Shown here: piece after piece, positions 26,589-35,823 of the stretch | How the letters are laid out: the number at the start of each line of letters is the position of its first letter | Numbering within the stretch: position 1 is the first letter of the stretch | Source of the DNA: Caballeronia insecticola | Lineage (GTDB): Bacteria > Pseudomonadota > Gammaproteobacteria > Burkholderiales > Burkholderiaceae | DNA length: 64,000 bases | Direction: 5' to 3' | Assembly: GCF_000402035.1 (NCBI RefSeq) | Contig: NC_021287.1 | Span: 62,001-126,000, forward strand | The notes under the pieces: model-generated | Databases searched by the model: none | What the model was told of the DNA's origin: nothing | Seen by the model: only the letters and a program-made list of their open reading frames with translations | Made by a program: the position numbers and the translations under genes

Positions 26589-27698
26589 ATGAAGCCAACC
26601 GTCAACCGTGCGCCGAAGAATACGGTGAAAGCAACGGTCAAGGCCACCGCAGTCGCCGCAGCAATGCTCGGCCTCTTCGCGGCGGGGTCCGCGCAAGCGC
26701 AGTCGAGCGTGTCGCTGTACGGGCAGGTCGACGAATGGGTCGGCGCCACCAAATTTCCGGGCAGCGATCGCGCATGGAACGTGAGCGGCGGCGGCATGTC
26801 GACGTCGTACTGGGGCTTGAAGGGCGCCGAAGATCTTGGCGGCGGCTACAAGGCCATCTTCACGTTGGAAAGCTTCTTCCGTGCGCAGAACGGCCAGTAC
26901 GGCCGCTTCCAGGGCGACACATTCTTCGCGCGTAACTCGTACGTCGGCATTCAAGGTCCGATCGGTACGTTCACCGCCGGCCGCCTGACCACGCAACTCT
27001 TCGTCTCGACGATTCTGTTCAACCCGTTCGTCGACTCGTACGTCTTCTCGCCGATGGTCTACCACGTGTTCCTGGGTCAGGGCACGTTCCCGACCTACAC
27101 GACGGACCAGGGCGTGACGGGCGACTCGGGCTGGAACAACGCGGTTCAGTACACGTCGCCTGACTTCAACGGCCTGTCGGGCAGCGTGATGTACGCGTTC
27201 GGCAACAATGCGGGCGATGGCCGCTCGAAGAAGTACAGCGCGCAGTTCCTGTACTTCCACGGCCCGTTCGCGGCGACCGGCGTCTATCAGTACGTGAACT
27301 TCAACAACACGCCGGGCGACCTGCCGACGTCCAACGCCTTCACGATTCCCGGCTTCAAGAGCCAGAGCGTTGCGCAACTGGGCGCGTCGTATGACCTGAA
27401 GTACGTCAAGTTCTTCGCGCAGTACATGTACACGAAGAACGACATCGATGTCGGCACGTTCCACGTCAACACGGGGCAAGGCGGCGTGACCGTGCCGCTC
27501 GGCCCGGGCACGGTGATGGCGTCGTATGCGTACTCGCGCAGCAACGGCGGCCTCGACCAGACGCACAAGAGCTGGGCGCTCGGCTACGACTATCCGCTGT
27601 CCAAGCGCACCGACGTCTACGCTGCGTACCTGAACGACAAGTACACGGGCATCTCGTCGGGCGATACGTTCGGTGTCGGCATCCGCGCGAAGTTCTAA
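26589..27698 (+). CDS. Gram-negative outer-membrane porin (Burkholderia type)
   Basis: A 369-aa trimeric diffusion porin of the beta-proteobacterial OpcP/OmpC-like family. A long signal peptide ends AGSAQA near residue 37, then SSVSLYGQVDEWVGA starts the barrel. The typical alternating beta pattern follows, with GLKGAEDLGGGYKAIFTLES, the constriction-loop region, and the C-terminal strand DTFGVGIRAKF ending in the phenylalanine needed for outer-membrane insertion. It has an AGGAGAG site and a strong terminator. Codon use is unusually biased towards a few codons, as expected for an abundant protein. Confidence 0.93.
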   Translation: MKPTVNRAPKNTVKATVKATAVAAAMLGLFAAGSAQAQSSVSLYGQVDEWVGATKFPGSDRAWNVSGGGMSTSYWGLKGAEDLGGGYKAIFTLESFFRAQNGQYGRFQGDTFFARNSYVGIQGPIGTFTAGRLTTQLFVSTILFNPFVDSYVFSPMVYHVFLGQGTFPTYTTDQGVTGDSGWNNAVQYTSPDFNGLSGSVMYAFGNNAGDGRSKKYSAQFLYFHGPFAATGVYQYVNFNNTPGDLPTSNAFTIPGFKSQSVAQLGASYDLKYVKFFAQYMYTKNDIDVGTFHVNTGQGGVTVPLGPGTVMASYAYSRSNGGLDQTHKSWALGYDYPLSKRTDVYAAYLNDKYTGISSGDTFGVGIRAKF

Positions 27699-27720
27699 GC
27701 GGAACTACGCTTCAAACGAA

Positions 27721-27751
27721 AACACCGCGCTCCAGGGCGCGGTGTTTTTTT
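27721..27751 (+). terminator. Rho-independent terminator of the porin gene
   Basis: A 10-bp perfect stem (27721-27730 with 27737-27746) is followed by a run of seven T residues, 22 bases beyond the porin stop. Confidence 0.93.
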
Positions 27752-27776
27752 ATCGGCTGCACAAACGCAGAACGCT

Positions 27777-28733
27777 TCAACCGATCGCGAGCCGCGCTTT
27801 TGCGTCCTCGTATTCGGCTTTCAGGCGTGCGACCAGTTCGGCGACGCTCGGCACGTCGCTCATCAGCCCGACGCCTTGTCCTGCGCCCCAGATGTCCTTC
27901 CACGCTTTGGCGCGGCTGTCGGCGAAATTCATCGCGGTTTTATCGGAGACTGGCAGGGCGTCCGGGTCGAGCCCCGCATTGACGATGCTCTCGCGAATAT
28001 AGTTGCCGTGCACGCCGGTGAAGAGATTCGTGTAGATGATGTCCGACGCGCTCGCATCGACGATCGCGCGCTTGTAGTCCTCCTGCGCGTGCGCCTCCTG
28101 CGTGGCGATGAAGCGCGTACCCATGTAGGCGAGGTCCGCGCCCATGGCCTGCGCGGCGAGAATCGAGCCGCCGTTGGCGATCGCGCCCGACAGCACGATC
28201 GGGCCGTCGAAGATGCGCCGTACTTCGCCGACCAGCGCGAACGGCGACGTGGTGCCCGCGTGACCGCCCGCGCCCGCCGCGACGAGAATGAGGCCGTCCA
28301 CGCCCGCTTCGAGCGCCTTCTGCGCGTGCCGCAGATTGATGACATCGTGCAGCACGATGCCGCCGTACGAATGCACCGCGTCGATCATCTCCCGGACCGG
28401 CGCGCGCAGGCTTGTGATGAAGATCGGCACTTTATGTTCGACGCACACGCGCACGTCTTCTTCGAGCCGCGCATTTGACTGATGCACGATCTGATTCACC
28501 GCAATCGGTCCGATCACGGCATCGGGATGCGCCGCCTTGTGCGCGGCGAGTTCGGCTTGAATCTGCGTGAGCCATTGGTCGAGCGCACCGGCGGGGCGCG
28601 CGTTCAGCGCGGGAAACGACCCGACGATGCCCGCCTTGCACTGCGCGAGCACGAGCTCCGGATAACTGACGATGAACATCGGCGAGCCGACGACCGGCAA
28701 CGCGAGGTGCTGCAAGATGGCGGGCAGTGCCAT
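27777..28733 (-). CDS. Nitronate monooxygenase family protein
   Basis: A 318-aa FMN-dependent TIM-barrel enzyme of the 2-nitropropane dioxygenase / nitronate monooxygenase family. Evidence: the N-terminal LALPVVGSPMFIVSYPELVL, then ARPAGALDQWL, the phosphate-binding VAAGAGGHAGTTSPFALVGE and IVLSGAIANGGSILAAQAMGAD, and the flavin-loop MGTRFIATQEAHAQEDYK. Members oxidise alkyl nitronates such as propionate 3-nitronate to aldehydes and nitrite. The biological substrate is unproven. It is divergent from the hydrolase gene at 28997. Confidence 0.9.
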   Translation of the reverse strand: MALPAILQHLALPVVGSPMFIVSYPELVLAQCKAGIVGSFPALNARPAGALDQWLTQIQAELAAHKAAHPDAVIGPIAVNQIVHQSNARLEEDVRVCVEHKVPIFITSLRAPVREMIDAVHSYGGIVLHDVINLRHAQKALEAGVDGLILVAAGAGGHAGTTSPFALVGEVRRIFDGPIVLSGAIANGGSILAAQAMGADLAYMGTRFIATQEAHAQEDYKRAIVDASASDIIYTNLFTGVHGNYIRESIVNAGLDPDALPVSDKTAMNFADSRAKAWKDIWGAGQGVGLMSDVPSVAELVARLKAEYEDAKARLAIG

Positions 28734-28996
28734 GGCACGAGTCTCCTGAGTGTGTGCGCGCAGCGTTGAGCCATTCTACGAGCGAAAACCGCAAAGACCG
28801 GCACGCACGAACATTTTCCGTAAGGACGTGCATTCGGTCAGCGAACGATCGTTCGATTATAAGCAAGACATCGTTTGTGACACTCGGGACGTTCCCGAGG
28901 AAGTCCTCGGTTTCGGGCTTTTGCGCGTCGCGCGGGCATCAGCAATCGCGCCTGCGCGCCTACAATGGTCCGCAACGCCACGAACAAGAAAACACT

Positions 28997-29887
28997 ATGT
29001 CTTTCGCAGACTACGAGCCGTTTCGCGTCGATGCGGACGGCGTCGACATAGTCGGAATGAGAGGCGGAGACGGGCCGCCGCTGCTGCTCCTGCACGGACA
29101 TCCGCAAACGCACGAAATCTGGCACAAATGCGCCGATAAACTCGCGCGGCATTTCACCGTCATTGCCACGGACTTGCGCGGCTACGGCGCATCGGCCAAG
29201 CCGAAAAGCGATGCGCGCCACACGCCGTATTCGAAGCGCGCGATGGCCGCCGATCAGGTCGCCGTCATGCGCCACTTCGGCTTCGAGCGCTTTCTCGTGT
29301 GCGCGCACGACCGCGGCGCGCGCGTCGCGCATCGTATGGCGATGGATTTCCCCGATGCCGTCGATCGTCTGATGCTGCTCGATATCGCGCCGACGCTCGC
29401 CATGTATGACGCCACCGACCGCGCATTCGCGACCGCGTACTTCCACTGGTTCTTCCTGATTCAGCCGTCGCCGTTGCCGGAACTGTTGATCGGCGGCAAT
29501 CCGAACGCCTATATCGATCGCGTGATGGGCAATCGCCACGCGGGTCTCGCGCCGTTCGCGCCGCATGCGCTCAAGGCGTATCGCGATGCGCTGGCGTCGC
29601 CCGGCGCGATCTTCGCGATGTGCGAGGACTATCGCGCGTCGGCGAGCATCGATCTCGAACACGATCGCGCCGATCTCGAACGCGGCCTGAAGATCGCGTG
29701 TCCGCTGCGCGTGCTGTGGGGCAAGGAAGGCGTGATCGAACGATGCTTCGACGCGCTCGACGAATGGCGGCGCGTCGCACGCGACGTGAGCGGCCGCGCG
29801 CTGCCGTGCGGCCACTACATTCCCGAGGAAGAACCGGAGGCGCTGCTCGCCGAGATGCTCGCGTTCTTCGAGTCCGATGCGCCGTGA
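28997..29887 (+). CDS. Fluoroacetate dehalogenase-like alpha/beta hydrolase
   Basis: A 296-aa alpha/beta hydrolase whose active-site layout matches fluoroacetate dehalogenase. The nucleophile is Asp105 in HDRGAR, with the carboxylate-binding Arg106 and Arg109. Further matches are Asp129, the fluoride-pocket residues His150-Trp151 (AYFHWFFL) and Tyr212 (EDYR), and the catalytic His273 (CGHY). An oxyanion loop HGHPQTHEIW is near 33-42. The related epoxide hydrolases lack the Arg pair. It would hydrolyse fluoroacetate or another short haloacetate to glycolate. Start ATG 28997 chosen by homology to the family N-terminus. Confidence 0.82.
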   Translation: MSFADYEPFRVDADGVDIVGMRGGDGPPLLLLHGHPQTHEIWHKCADKLARHFTVIATDLRGYGASAKPKSDARHTPYSKRAMAADQVAVMRHFGFERFLVCAHDRGARVAHRMAMDFPDAVDRLMLLDIAPTLAMYDATDRAFATAYFHWFFLIQPSPLPELLIGGNPNAYIDRVMGNRHAGLAPFAPHALKAYRDALASPGAIFAMCEDYRASASIDLEHDRADLERGLKIACPLRVLWGKEGVIERCFDALDEWRRVARDVSGRALPCGHYIPEEEPEALLAEMLAFFESDAP

Positions 29888-30013
29888 AATTGCGCCGGCA
29901 GTCGTTCTTACGTGGCTTTCGCCGACGGTTATAGATTTGTAGGGAAAGCACCGATGCACGTGAAAAAGTGTCGCGCTACGATAGCTTGGACGTTGATCAC
30001 GTCCTATGATTCT

Positions 30014-30048
30014 GCCGCTTGCCGTAGCTGACAAGCGGCTTTCTTTTT
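30014..30048 (+). terminator. Terminator of the dehalogenase-like gene
   Basis: An 8-bp perfect stem (30014-30021 with 30032-30039) is followed by TTTCTTTTT. It lies about 125 bases after the hydrolase stop and opposite the end of the convergent MBL gene. Confidence 0.8.
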
Positions 30049-30079
30049 GGCGTCGCGGGTCACAGCGAAGCCTTCTTCA

Positions 30080-31003
30080 TCAGGCGGCGAAGACGGTCTC
30101 ACCGTCCACCTTCACCGAGCCGCCGCGCACCAATTCCCCGACGATCTTCCCGATGAGCGCCACGCGTTCGCCCGGCGGCGCGAGCATGTCGGCGGCGGCG
30201 CGCATTGCGCGGGCTTGTGTGGTCATCGAGAGCAAGGCGTCGAAGGACATCGCGCGCACTTCCATCAGCTTGAAAACGATCAGTACCTTGAGCGCGTTCT
30301 TCGCGTTGCGCGCGGGATCGGCTTCGAGATAATCGAGCCGCGAGTAGGCGGTGTCGAGCGCGCGCGCCACGTCGGTGAACGGCGCGCCGTGGCCGGGAAT
30401 CACGAGATCGATTTCGAGCGTCGAAATGAGATCGAGCACCGCGCGCTCTTCCACGAAACCGCTCGCGCCTTCCAGTTCGGGAAAGATCACGCCGAAGCCG
30501 TTTTCCCACAATGCATCCGCGCTGATGAGCACGCGCATGTCCGGGCAATGGAGCATGAGCGAATGCGGATCGTGGCCCGGCGCGCCGAGCACGTTCCAGT
30601 CGAAGCCGCCGAGCGTGAGCATCGCGCCGTGCTCGATCGTGCCCGTGAAGCCGAAGCGCTCGCAGCGTTGGCCTGTCGCGCGGAAGGTGAGGGCGTCTTC
30701 GTCCCAGTCACGCACGGCGTGCGCTTCGCTTGTGGGAATCAGCGTCGCGCACGCGTGAGTGTGCTGAAGCAGCGCGTTGCCGCCGCAATGATCCGAATGC
30801 AGATGCGTATTGACGATCAAATCGAGTTTGCGCGCGCCAAGCATTTGCGCGACGAGCGCGGCCGTTTGCGGCGCGTGCGACGCGTAGCCCGTATCGACAA
30901 TCGCCGTGCCCTCGTCGCTTGCAAAAAGCACGTTGTTCGACGAGAGCCAGCCGCGCTCGAACACGGTCACCGAATCGCGCATGGCTGGCGGCAGCACGTT
31001 CAC
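30080..31003 (-). CDS. Metallo-beta-lactamase-fold hydrolase
   Basis: A 307-aa MBL-fold protein with the zinc motif THLHSDHCGG at residues 66-75, then GHDPHSLMLH, ISADALWENGFG and the final VIPGHGAPF. It ends in a helical C-terminal domain. A GTG start (complement of 31001-31003) overlaps the stop of the DUF1289-MaoC gene by 4 bases, which decides the start and indicates coupled translation. Family members include thiolesterases and lactonases; the acyl-CoA-type neighbours suggest a thioester or similar metabolite, but that is inference. Confidence 0.85.
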   Translation of the reverse strand: MNVLPPAMRDSVTVFERGWLSSNNVLFASDEGTAIVDTGYASHAPQTAALVAQMLGARKLDLIVNTHLHSDHCGGNALLQHTHACATLIPTSEAHAVRDWDEDALTFRATGQRCERFGFTGTIEHGAMLTLGGFDWNVLGAPGHDPHSLMLHCPDMRVLISADALWENGFGVIFPELEGASGFVEERAVLDLISTLEIDLVIPGHGAPFTDVARALDTAYSRLDYLEADPARNAKNALKVLIVFKLMEVRAMSFDALLSMTTQARAMRAAADMLAPPGERVALIGKIVGELVRGGSVKVDGETVFAA

Positions 31004-31596
31004 TTCGCGTTCTCCTTCGGCATCACGACGATGGTCGCCGTCGCCTTCATGACCGTATCGCCCAACTGATTGCGCGCGCCGCCTGCGAGTTTCACGAGAT
31101 CGCCGTTGAGGCTCGCTTTCCACTTCGCTTGCACGACTTGCCAGTGCATGGTCAGCACGTCGTCGGCTTTGACCGCGCGCGTCAGCTTGATGCCGAACTC
31201 GAGCCCGAGCGGCTGCGCGTCGCGCGAGAAATGCGCGGCGAGCATCGCCATCAGATGCGCGGTCGGCTGCGTGCCCGATGCGATCAGCGTGCCGAAACGG
31301 CTCGCGCGCGCGTAGGCGTCGTCGTGGTGCAGCGGGTTGAGATCGTTGACGAGCGTCGCGAAATGCTTGATCGACGCGGACGGCAGCGCGAGCGTCGCCT
31401 CGAACGATTCGCCGATCGTCACCACGCGCGCGCCCTGACGGCGGCTGGCGACGCGCGCAAGCACGGCGCGCTTGTCGTCATCGCCTGCGGACGCCCACGC
31501 GGCGATTTCGTCGATGGTGCGAAAGCAGCCGTCGCAGAACCCGGTTTGCGGATTCATGCGGCAGACGTCGATGCACGGCGACGACACGTCGTTCAT
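31000..31596 (-). CDS. DUF1289-MaoC fusion protein
   Basis: A 198-aa protein with two parts. Residues 1-50 are a DUF1289 module with Cys8, Cys12, Cys21 and Cys24 (SPCIDVC then GFCDGCFRTIDEIAAW), likely metal-binding. Residues ~58-198 are a MaoC-type hot-dog domain with the hydratase signature DLNPLHHDD at 85-93, giving a catalytic Asp85 and His90 as in R-specific enoyl-CoA hydratases. Expected role: hydrating a trans-enoyl-CoA. It sits in a run with an MBL hydrolase and HMG-CoA lyase, which fits acyl-CoA metabolism. DUF1289 is usually a free-standing protein. Confidence 0.82.
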   Translation of the reverse strand: MNDVSSPCIDVCRMNPQTGFCDGCFRTIDEIAAWASAGDDDKRAVLARVASRRQGARVVTIGESFEATLALPSASIKHFATLVNDLNPLHHDDAYARASRFGTLIASGTQPTAHLMAMLAAHFSRDAQPLGLEFGIKLTRAVKADDVLTMHWQVVQAKWKASLNGDLVKLAGGARNQLGDTVMKATATIVVMPKENAK

Positions 31597-31609
31597 GAGC
31601 CGGCCCGCA

Positions 31610-32104
31610 TCACGTCACGTTCTCGCGCAACGCGACATCGGCGACAGGCGCGCCCGTCAGCTCGATCAACTCTTGCGGCGACAGATTGAACACCGCGTGC
31701 GGATGGCCGGCCGCGGCCCATAGACTATCGAGCGCGAGCAGGTCTTCGTCGATCAGCGTGACGGGCTCGACCGCGTGGCCGATCGGGCACACGCCGCCGA
31801 TCGCGTAGCCGGTCTTCTCGCGCACGAACTTCGCATCCGCGCGCGCCAGAGCGCCGACACGCGCCGCGACCTTCGCTTCGTCGACGCGATTCGCGCCGCT
31901 CGCGATCACGAGCACGGGCGCGTCGTCTTCGCGGCGGCGAAAGAGAATCGACTTGGCGATCTGCGCGACCGCGCAGCCCAGCCCGGCCGCCGCTTCCGCC
32001 GACGTCTTGCCGGTTTCGGGCAGCATCACGACATCGTGCGGATGGCCGCGTTCTTTCAGCAGCAGCGCGACGCGGCGCGCGGAATCGGGTAATGGTTCGA
32101 TCAT
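31610..32104 (-). CDS. YbaK/ProX-type aminoacyl-tRNA deacylase
   Basis: A 164-aa editing domain protein of the YbaK/EbsC family, which hydrolyses mischarged tRNA such as Cys-tRNA(Pro) or Ala-tRNA(Pro). Recognisable parts are EAAAGLGCAVAQIAKSILFR with the conserved Lys, VLVIASGANRVDEAKVAARVG, and the GYAIGGVCPIG-HA loop containing the GxxP element. The length is normal. The ATG (complement of 32102-32104) precedes MIEPLPDS. It lies 22 bases after the HMG-CoA lyase stop and is probably in the same transcript. Confidence 0.88.
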   Translation of the reverse strand: MIEPLPDSARRVALLLKERGHPHDVVMLPETGKTSAEAAAGLGCAVAQIAKSILFRRREDDAPVLVIASGANRVDEAKVAARVGALARADAKFVREKTGYAIGGVCPIGHAVEPVTLIDEDLLALDSLWAAAGHPHAVFNLSPQELIELTGAPVADVALRENVT

Positions 32105-32126
32105 CGTTTCCCTTTTTGCTTTTGTT

Positions 32127-33050
32127 TCAGGCACAGGCCGCGACGCCGTCGCGCTTTTTCGTGAAGAGCGCGCGTCCGGCGCGCGAGGAACTCGGTTTGT
32201 TGATCGCGCGTGAAATGAAATCGCCGATATCGACGAGCTGATCGAGATCGATGCCCGTCTCGATGCCGAGCCCGTTCATCAGATACACGACGTCTTCGGT
32301 CGCGACATTGCCAGTCGCGCCCTTCGCATACGGACAGCCGCCGAGCCCCGCCACCGACGCGTGGAAAATCTCGATGCCTTCGAGCAGCGCCGCATAGATG
32401 TTGCCGATGGCCTGGCCGTAGGTATCGTGGAAGTGCCCGGAAAGACGCTCGCGCGGAAACACCTTCGACGCCGCCGCGAGCACTTCGCGCGTGCGTTTCG
32501 GCGTGCCGACGCCGATGGTGTCCGCGATATCGATCTCGTCGCAGCCGAGCGCCTTCATGCGCTCGACGACATCCACGACCGACGCCACGCTCACTTCGCC
32601 CTGATACGGACAGCCGAGCGCGCACGAAATGCTGCCGCGCAGTCGCATGCCCGCGTCCTTCGCGGCTTTCGCGACCGGCTCGAAACGCGCGACGCTCTCG
32701 GCGATGCTGCAATTGATGTTCTTTTGCGAGAACGCTTCGCTCGCCGCGCCGAAGATCACGATTTCGTCGGCTTTCGCTTCGAGCGCGCCTTCGAAGCCGC
32801 GTATGTTCGGCGTGAGCACCGAGTAGATCGTGCCCGCGCGGCGCTCGATGCCGGCCATCACGGCGGCGGCGTCGGACATCTGCGGCACCCATTTGGGCGA
32901 GACGAACGACGTCGCTTCCACGTTCACGATGCCCGCCCGCGCAAGCCGGTTCACGAGCTCGATCTTGGTTTCGGTGGGCACGAACTCCTTCTCGTTCTGC
33001 AGGCCGTCGCGCGGCCCGACTTCGACGATTTTTACTTTGGCCGGAATCAT
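32127..33050 (-). CDS. mvaB: Hydroxymethylglutaryl-CoA lyase
   Basis: Cleaves 3-hydroxy-3-methylglutaryl-CoA to acetyl-CoA and acetoacetate, the last step of leucine catabolism. At 307 aa it matches bacterial MvaB. The TIM-barrel N-terminus has VGPRDGLQNE with the catalytic Arg and metal-binding Asp, then ISCALGCPYQGEV. The family signature SVAGLGGCPYAKGATGNVAT near 230-250 carries the catalytic Cys, and HFHDTYGQAIGN the metal-binding His residues. A thiolase that could consume acetoacetyl-CoA lies at 42.8 kb. Confidence 0.96.
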   Translation of the reverse strand: MIPAKVKIVEVGPRDGLQNEKEFVPTETKIELVNRLARAGIVNVEATSFVSPKWVPQMSDAAAVMAGIERRAGTIYSVLTPNIRGFEGALEAKADEIVIFGAASEAFSQKNINCSIAESVARFEPVAKAAKDAGMRLRGSISCALGCPYQGEVSVASVVDVVERMKALGCDEIDIADTIGVGTPKRTREVLAAASKVFPRERLSGHFHDTYGQAIGNIYAALLEGIEIFHASVAGLGGCPYAKGATGNVATEDVVYLMNGLGIETGIDLDQLVDIGDFISRAINKPSSSRAGRALFTKKRDGVAACA

Positions 33051-33082
33051 GGCTGTCTCCTTTTGGTTTGATGGCGATGCGT

Positions 33083-34024
33083 TCAGTATCCGCGCCTGAA
33101 ATCGACGATGCCGCTGATCGGCTCGCCGCGCGCGAGCGCCCGGATCTTGCCCGCAATCTGCACGATGCTTTCCTCGCGCAACGTTTCCGCCGAAATATGC
33201 GGCGTGACCGACACGCGCGGATGCGTCCAGAACGGATGGGCGGCGGGCAGCGGCTCGGTGTGGAACACGTCGAGCGTCGCGGCGGCGATCTGGCCTTGGT
33301 CGAGGGCGGCGAGCAGATCGGCATCGACGAGATGCGGGCCGCGCGCCACGTTCACCACATACGCGCCGCGCGCGAGCCTGCCGAACGTGCGCGCGTTCAG
33401 AATGCCTTCGGTGTCCGGCGTGTGCGGCAACAAATTGATGAGTACTTTGACGCCGTCGAGAAAAGCATCGAATTGTTCGGGGCCCGCGTGGACTTGCACG
33501 CCTTCGATCGTCTTAGGCGTTCGGCTGTAGCTGCGCACCGGCACGCCGAGCGCAAGCAAGCCCTTCGTGACTTCCGCGCCCAGCACGCCGAGCCCGAGCA
33601 CACCGACCGTGAACGTTTCGCGCGCGTGCTGCGGCAGCTTTTCCCAGCGGCCCGCGCGCTGCAGGGCGTCGTATTCGTCGAAGCGGCGCATGTAGCGCAG
33701 CACGCAATACGTCGCGTATTCGACCATCTGCTGCGCCATGCCGGTATCTTCGAGCCGCACGAGTTGCGCGTTCGGCGGCAGCGTGCCCGGCTCCTTGCGC
33801 TCGACTTCGAGGATCGCATCGACGCCCGCGCCGAGGTTGAACACGGCTTTCAGGTCCGGACGATTCGCGAAGAGTTCGCGCGGCGCGCGCCAGACGATCG
33901 CGTAATCGGCGGGCGCGGTGTCGCCCGGTTCCCAGACGCGCAGGTCCGCATCCGGCAACTCGCGCCGCAGACCGCCGAGCCACGCATCGAGATCGGCGCC
34001 GTTTTCGTAGAAGATGATTTTCAT
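33083..34024 (-). CDS. ghrA: 2-hydroxyacid dehydrogenase, GhrA-type glyoxylate/hydroxypyruvate reductase
   Basis: A 313-aa NAD(P)H-dependent reductase of the D-2-hydroxyacid family. The Rossmann loop is VGVLGLGVLGAEVTKGL with SRTPK after it, which favours NADPH. The catalytic triad is Arg in NVARGPHLVD, Glu in HTEPLP and His in TPHIS. The closest match in outline is GhrA, which reduces glyoxylate to glycolate and hydroxypyruvate to glycerate. A start codon at complement of 34022-34024 gives MKIIFYENGADLDAW, the family N-terminus; a His/Met-rich upstream extension is not part of it. Confidence 0.9.
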   Translation of the reverse strand: MKIIFYENGADLDAWLGGLRRELPDADLRVWEPGDTAPADYAIVWRAPRELFANRPDLKAVFNLGAGVDAILEVERKEPGTLPPNAQLVRLEDTGMAQQMVEYATYCVLRYMRRFDEYDALQRAGRWEKLPQHARETFTVGVLGLGVLGAEVTKGLLALGVPVRSYSRTPKTIEGVQVHAGPEQFDAFLDGVKVLINLLPHTPDTEGILNARTFGRLARGAYVVNVARGPHLVDADLLAALDQGQIAAATLDVFHTEPLPAAHPFWTHPRVSVTPHISAETLREESIVQIAGKIRALARGEPISGIVDFRRGY

Positions 34025-34046
34025 GGCCGCGTCGATACCGTTCGTT

Positions 34047-35117
34047 TTAGTTCGCTTGTGCATGTGCATGTGCATGCGAATGTCCGCATGAACGCTCCGC
34101 ATTCTCCACGCCGACATTCTGGGCCGTCTCCGCGCGCATGCCCAGCCGCGCGATCAGCTTGCGGTCCGCTTCCGCCTGCGGATTGCTCGTCGTGAGCAAC
34201 TGGTCGCCGTAGAAGATCGAGTTTGCGCCGGCAGCAAAACACAGCGCCTGCAACGCTTCGTCCATCTGCTCGCGGCCGGCGGAGAGGCGGACCATCGCGC
34301 GGGGCATCGTGATACGGGCGACTGCGATCGTGCGGACGAACTCGAACGGGTCGAGCGCCTCGGTGCCGGTGAGCGGCGTGCCATCGACTTGCACGAGATT
34401 GTTGATCGGCACCGATTCGGGATACGGGTCCATGTTGGCAAGCTGCGAGATCAGCCCGGCGCGCTCGCGCCGCGATTCGCCCAGCCCGACAATGCCGCCG
34501 CAACACACGTTGATGCCCGCGTCGCGCACGCGTTCGAGCGTGTCGAGCCGGTCCTGATAGGTGCGCGTCGAGATGATCTGGCCGTAGAACTCCGGCGACG
34601 TATCCAGATTGTGGTTGTAGTAATCGAGGCCCGCTTCGCGCAGTCCTTGCGCCTGATGCGTTTCCAGCATGCCGAGCGTCACGCACGTTTCGAGGCCCAT
34701 CGCCTTCACGCCGCGGATCATGTCCTTGATCGGTTCGAGATGACGGTCCTTCGGATTGCGCCACGCCGCGCCCATGCAGAAACGCGTCGCGCCGTTGGCC
34801 TTGGCGACTTCGGCGGCCTTCAGCACTTCGTCGACGGCCATCAGCTTGTCGGCCTTGAGGCCCGTGTCGTGATGCACGGATTGCGGACAGTACGCGCAGT
34901 CTTCCTCGCAGCCGCCCGTCTTGATCGACAGCAGCGTGGACAATTGCACCGCGTTCGGATCGAAATGCTCGCGATGCACGGTCTGCGCGCGATACAGCAG
35001 ATCGTTGAACGGCAACTCGTACAGCGCGACGACATCGGCGACGCGCCAGCGCGCGGGCGCCGCTGCTTGCGTGGCGGGTTCGGAGACGGCAGTGTGAGTG
35101 GCGGTGTGCTGCGTCAT
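34047..35117 (-). CDS. bioB: Biotin synthase
   Basis: Radical-SAM enzyme that inserts sulfur into dethiobiotin, the last step of biotin synthesis. 356 aa. The SAM-cluster motif C-x3-C-x2-C is at Cys70, Cys74 and Cys77 ([14 protein letters not shown]). Residues for the second [2Fe-2S] cluster are in ETCVTLGML and [13 protein letters not shown]. It is the last gene of the bioA-bioF-bioD-bioB operon, 4 bases after bioD. The C-terminal tail ends in an alternating His-Ala run ([11 protein letters not shown]), a local repeat that is probably unstructured. Confidence 0.97.
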   Translation of the reverse strand: MTQHTATHTAVSEPATQAAAPARWRVADVVALYELPFNDLLYRAQTVHREHFDPNAVQLSTLLSIKTGGCEEDCAYCPQSVHHDTGLKADKLMAVDEVLKAAEVAKANGATRFCMGAAWRNPKDRHLEPIKDMIRGVKAMGLETCVTLGMLETHQAQGLREAGLDYYNHNLDTSPEFYGQIISTRTYQDRLDTLERVRDAGINVCCGGIVGLGESRRERAGLISQLANMDPYPESVPINNLVQVDGTPLTGTEALDPFEFVRTIAVARITMPRAMVRLSAGREQMDEALQALCFAAGANSIFYGDQLLTTSNPQAEADRKLIARLGMRAETAQNVGVENAERSCGHSHAHAHAQAN

Positions 35118-35121
35118 GAGT

Positions 35122-35823
35122 TCAATCCTTTTGATGAAGCGAGTGTGTCAGAAGGCCGATGTCGAGATGATCGGCGGCGCGCGCGGCATCCGGCGGCGCC
35201 AGATGCGGAATCACGCCGATGAGCGGCGCGTCGATACGTTTCTTCAGCGTGGCGATATTTTCATCGGGATACAGCATGTTCGGATCGACGCGGTTCGCGA
35301 CCCAGCCCGCGAGCGTGAGCCCGCGCGCGGTGATGGCTTCGACGGTGAGCAGCGCATGGCTGATGCAGCCGAGCCGCATGCCGACGACGAGCACCACGGG
35401 CAGCTTCAGCGCGAGCGCGAGATCGGCGGTGTCGTGCGTGTCGTCGAGCGGCACGCGAAACCCGCCGACGCCTTCCACGACGACGATATCCGCCCGCGCC
35501 GACGCAGTCTCGTGCGCCGCGACGATGCGCCCGATATCCAGCGCGATGCTTTCGCGCGCCGCCGCGATATGCGGCGCGATCGGCTCGCGCATCATGAACG
35601 GCGTGCGGATTTCCGGCGGCAATGCGACGTTCGCGGCGGCGTCGAGCTGATCGGCGTCTTCATTGTGCAGCACGCCGTCGCGCTCGATTGCGCCCGAGGC
35701 GATCGGCTTCATCGCGGCGGCGCGCAGTCCGGCGCGCGCGAAGCCGTGCAGCAGCGCGCAGGACACGAGCGTCTTGCCGATTTCCGTATCGGTTCCGGCG
35801 ATGAACAGGGATAAAGCGGTCAT
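35122..35823 (-). CDS. bioD: Dethiobiotin synthetase
   Basis: ATP-dependent carboxylation of 7,8-diaminopelargonate to dethiobiotin. 233 aa, with the P-loop GTDTEIGKT at 10-18 and the downstream [12 protein letters not shown] motif. Its start overlaps the bioF stop by 4 bases (35820-35823), which fixes the start among longer in-frame options. It is the third gene of the biotin operon. Confidence 0.96.
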   Translation of the reverse strand: MTALSLFIAGTDTEIGKTLVSCALLHGFARAGLRAAAMKPIASGAIERDGVLHNEDADQLDAAANVALPPEIRTPFMMREPIAPHIAAARESIALDIGRIVAAHETASARADIVVVEGVGGFRVPLDDTHDTADLALALKLPVVLVVGMRLGCISHALLTVEAITARGLTLAGWVANRVDPNMLYPDENIATLKKRIDAPLIGVIPHLAPPDAARAADHLDIGLLTHSLHQKD

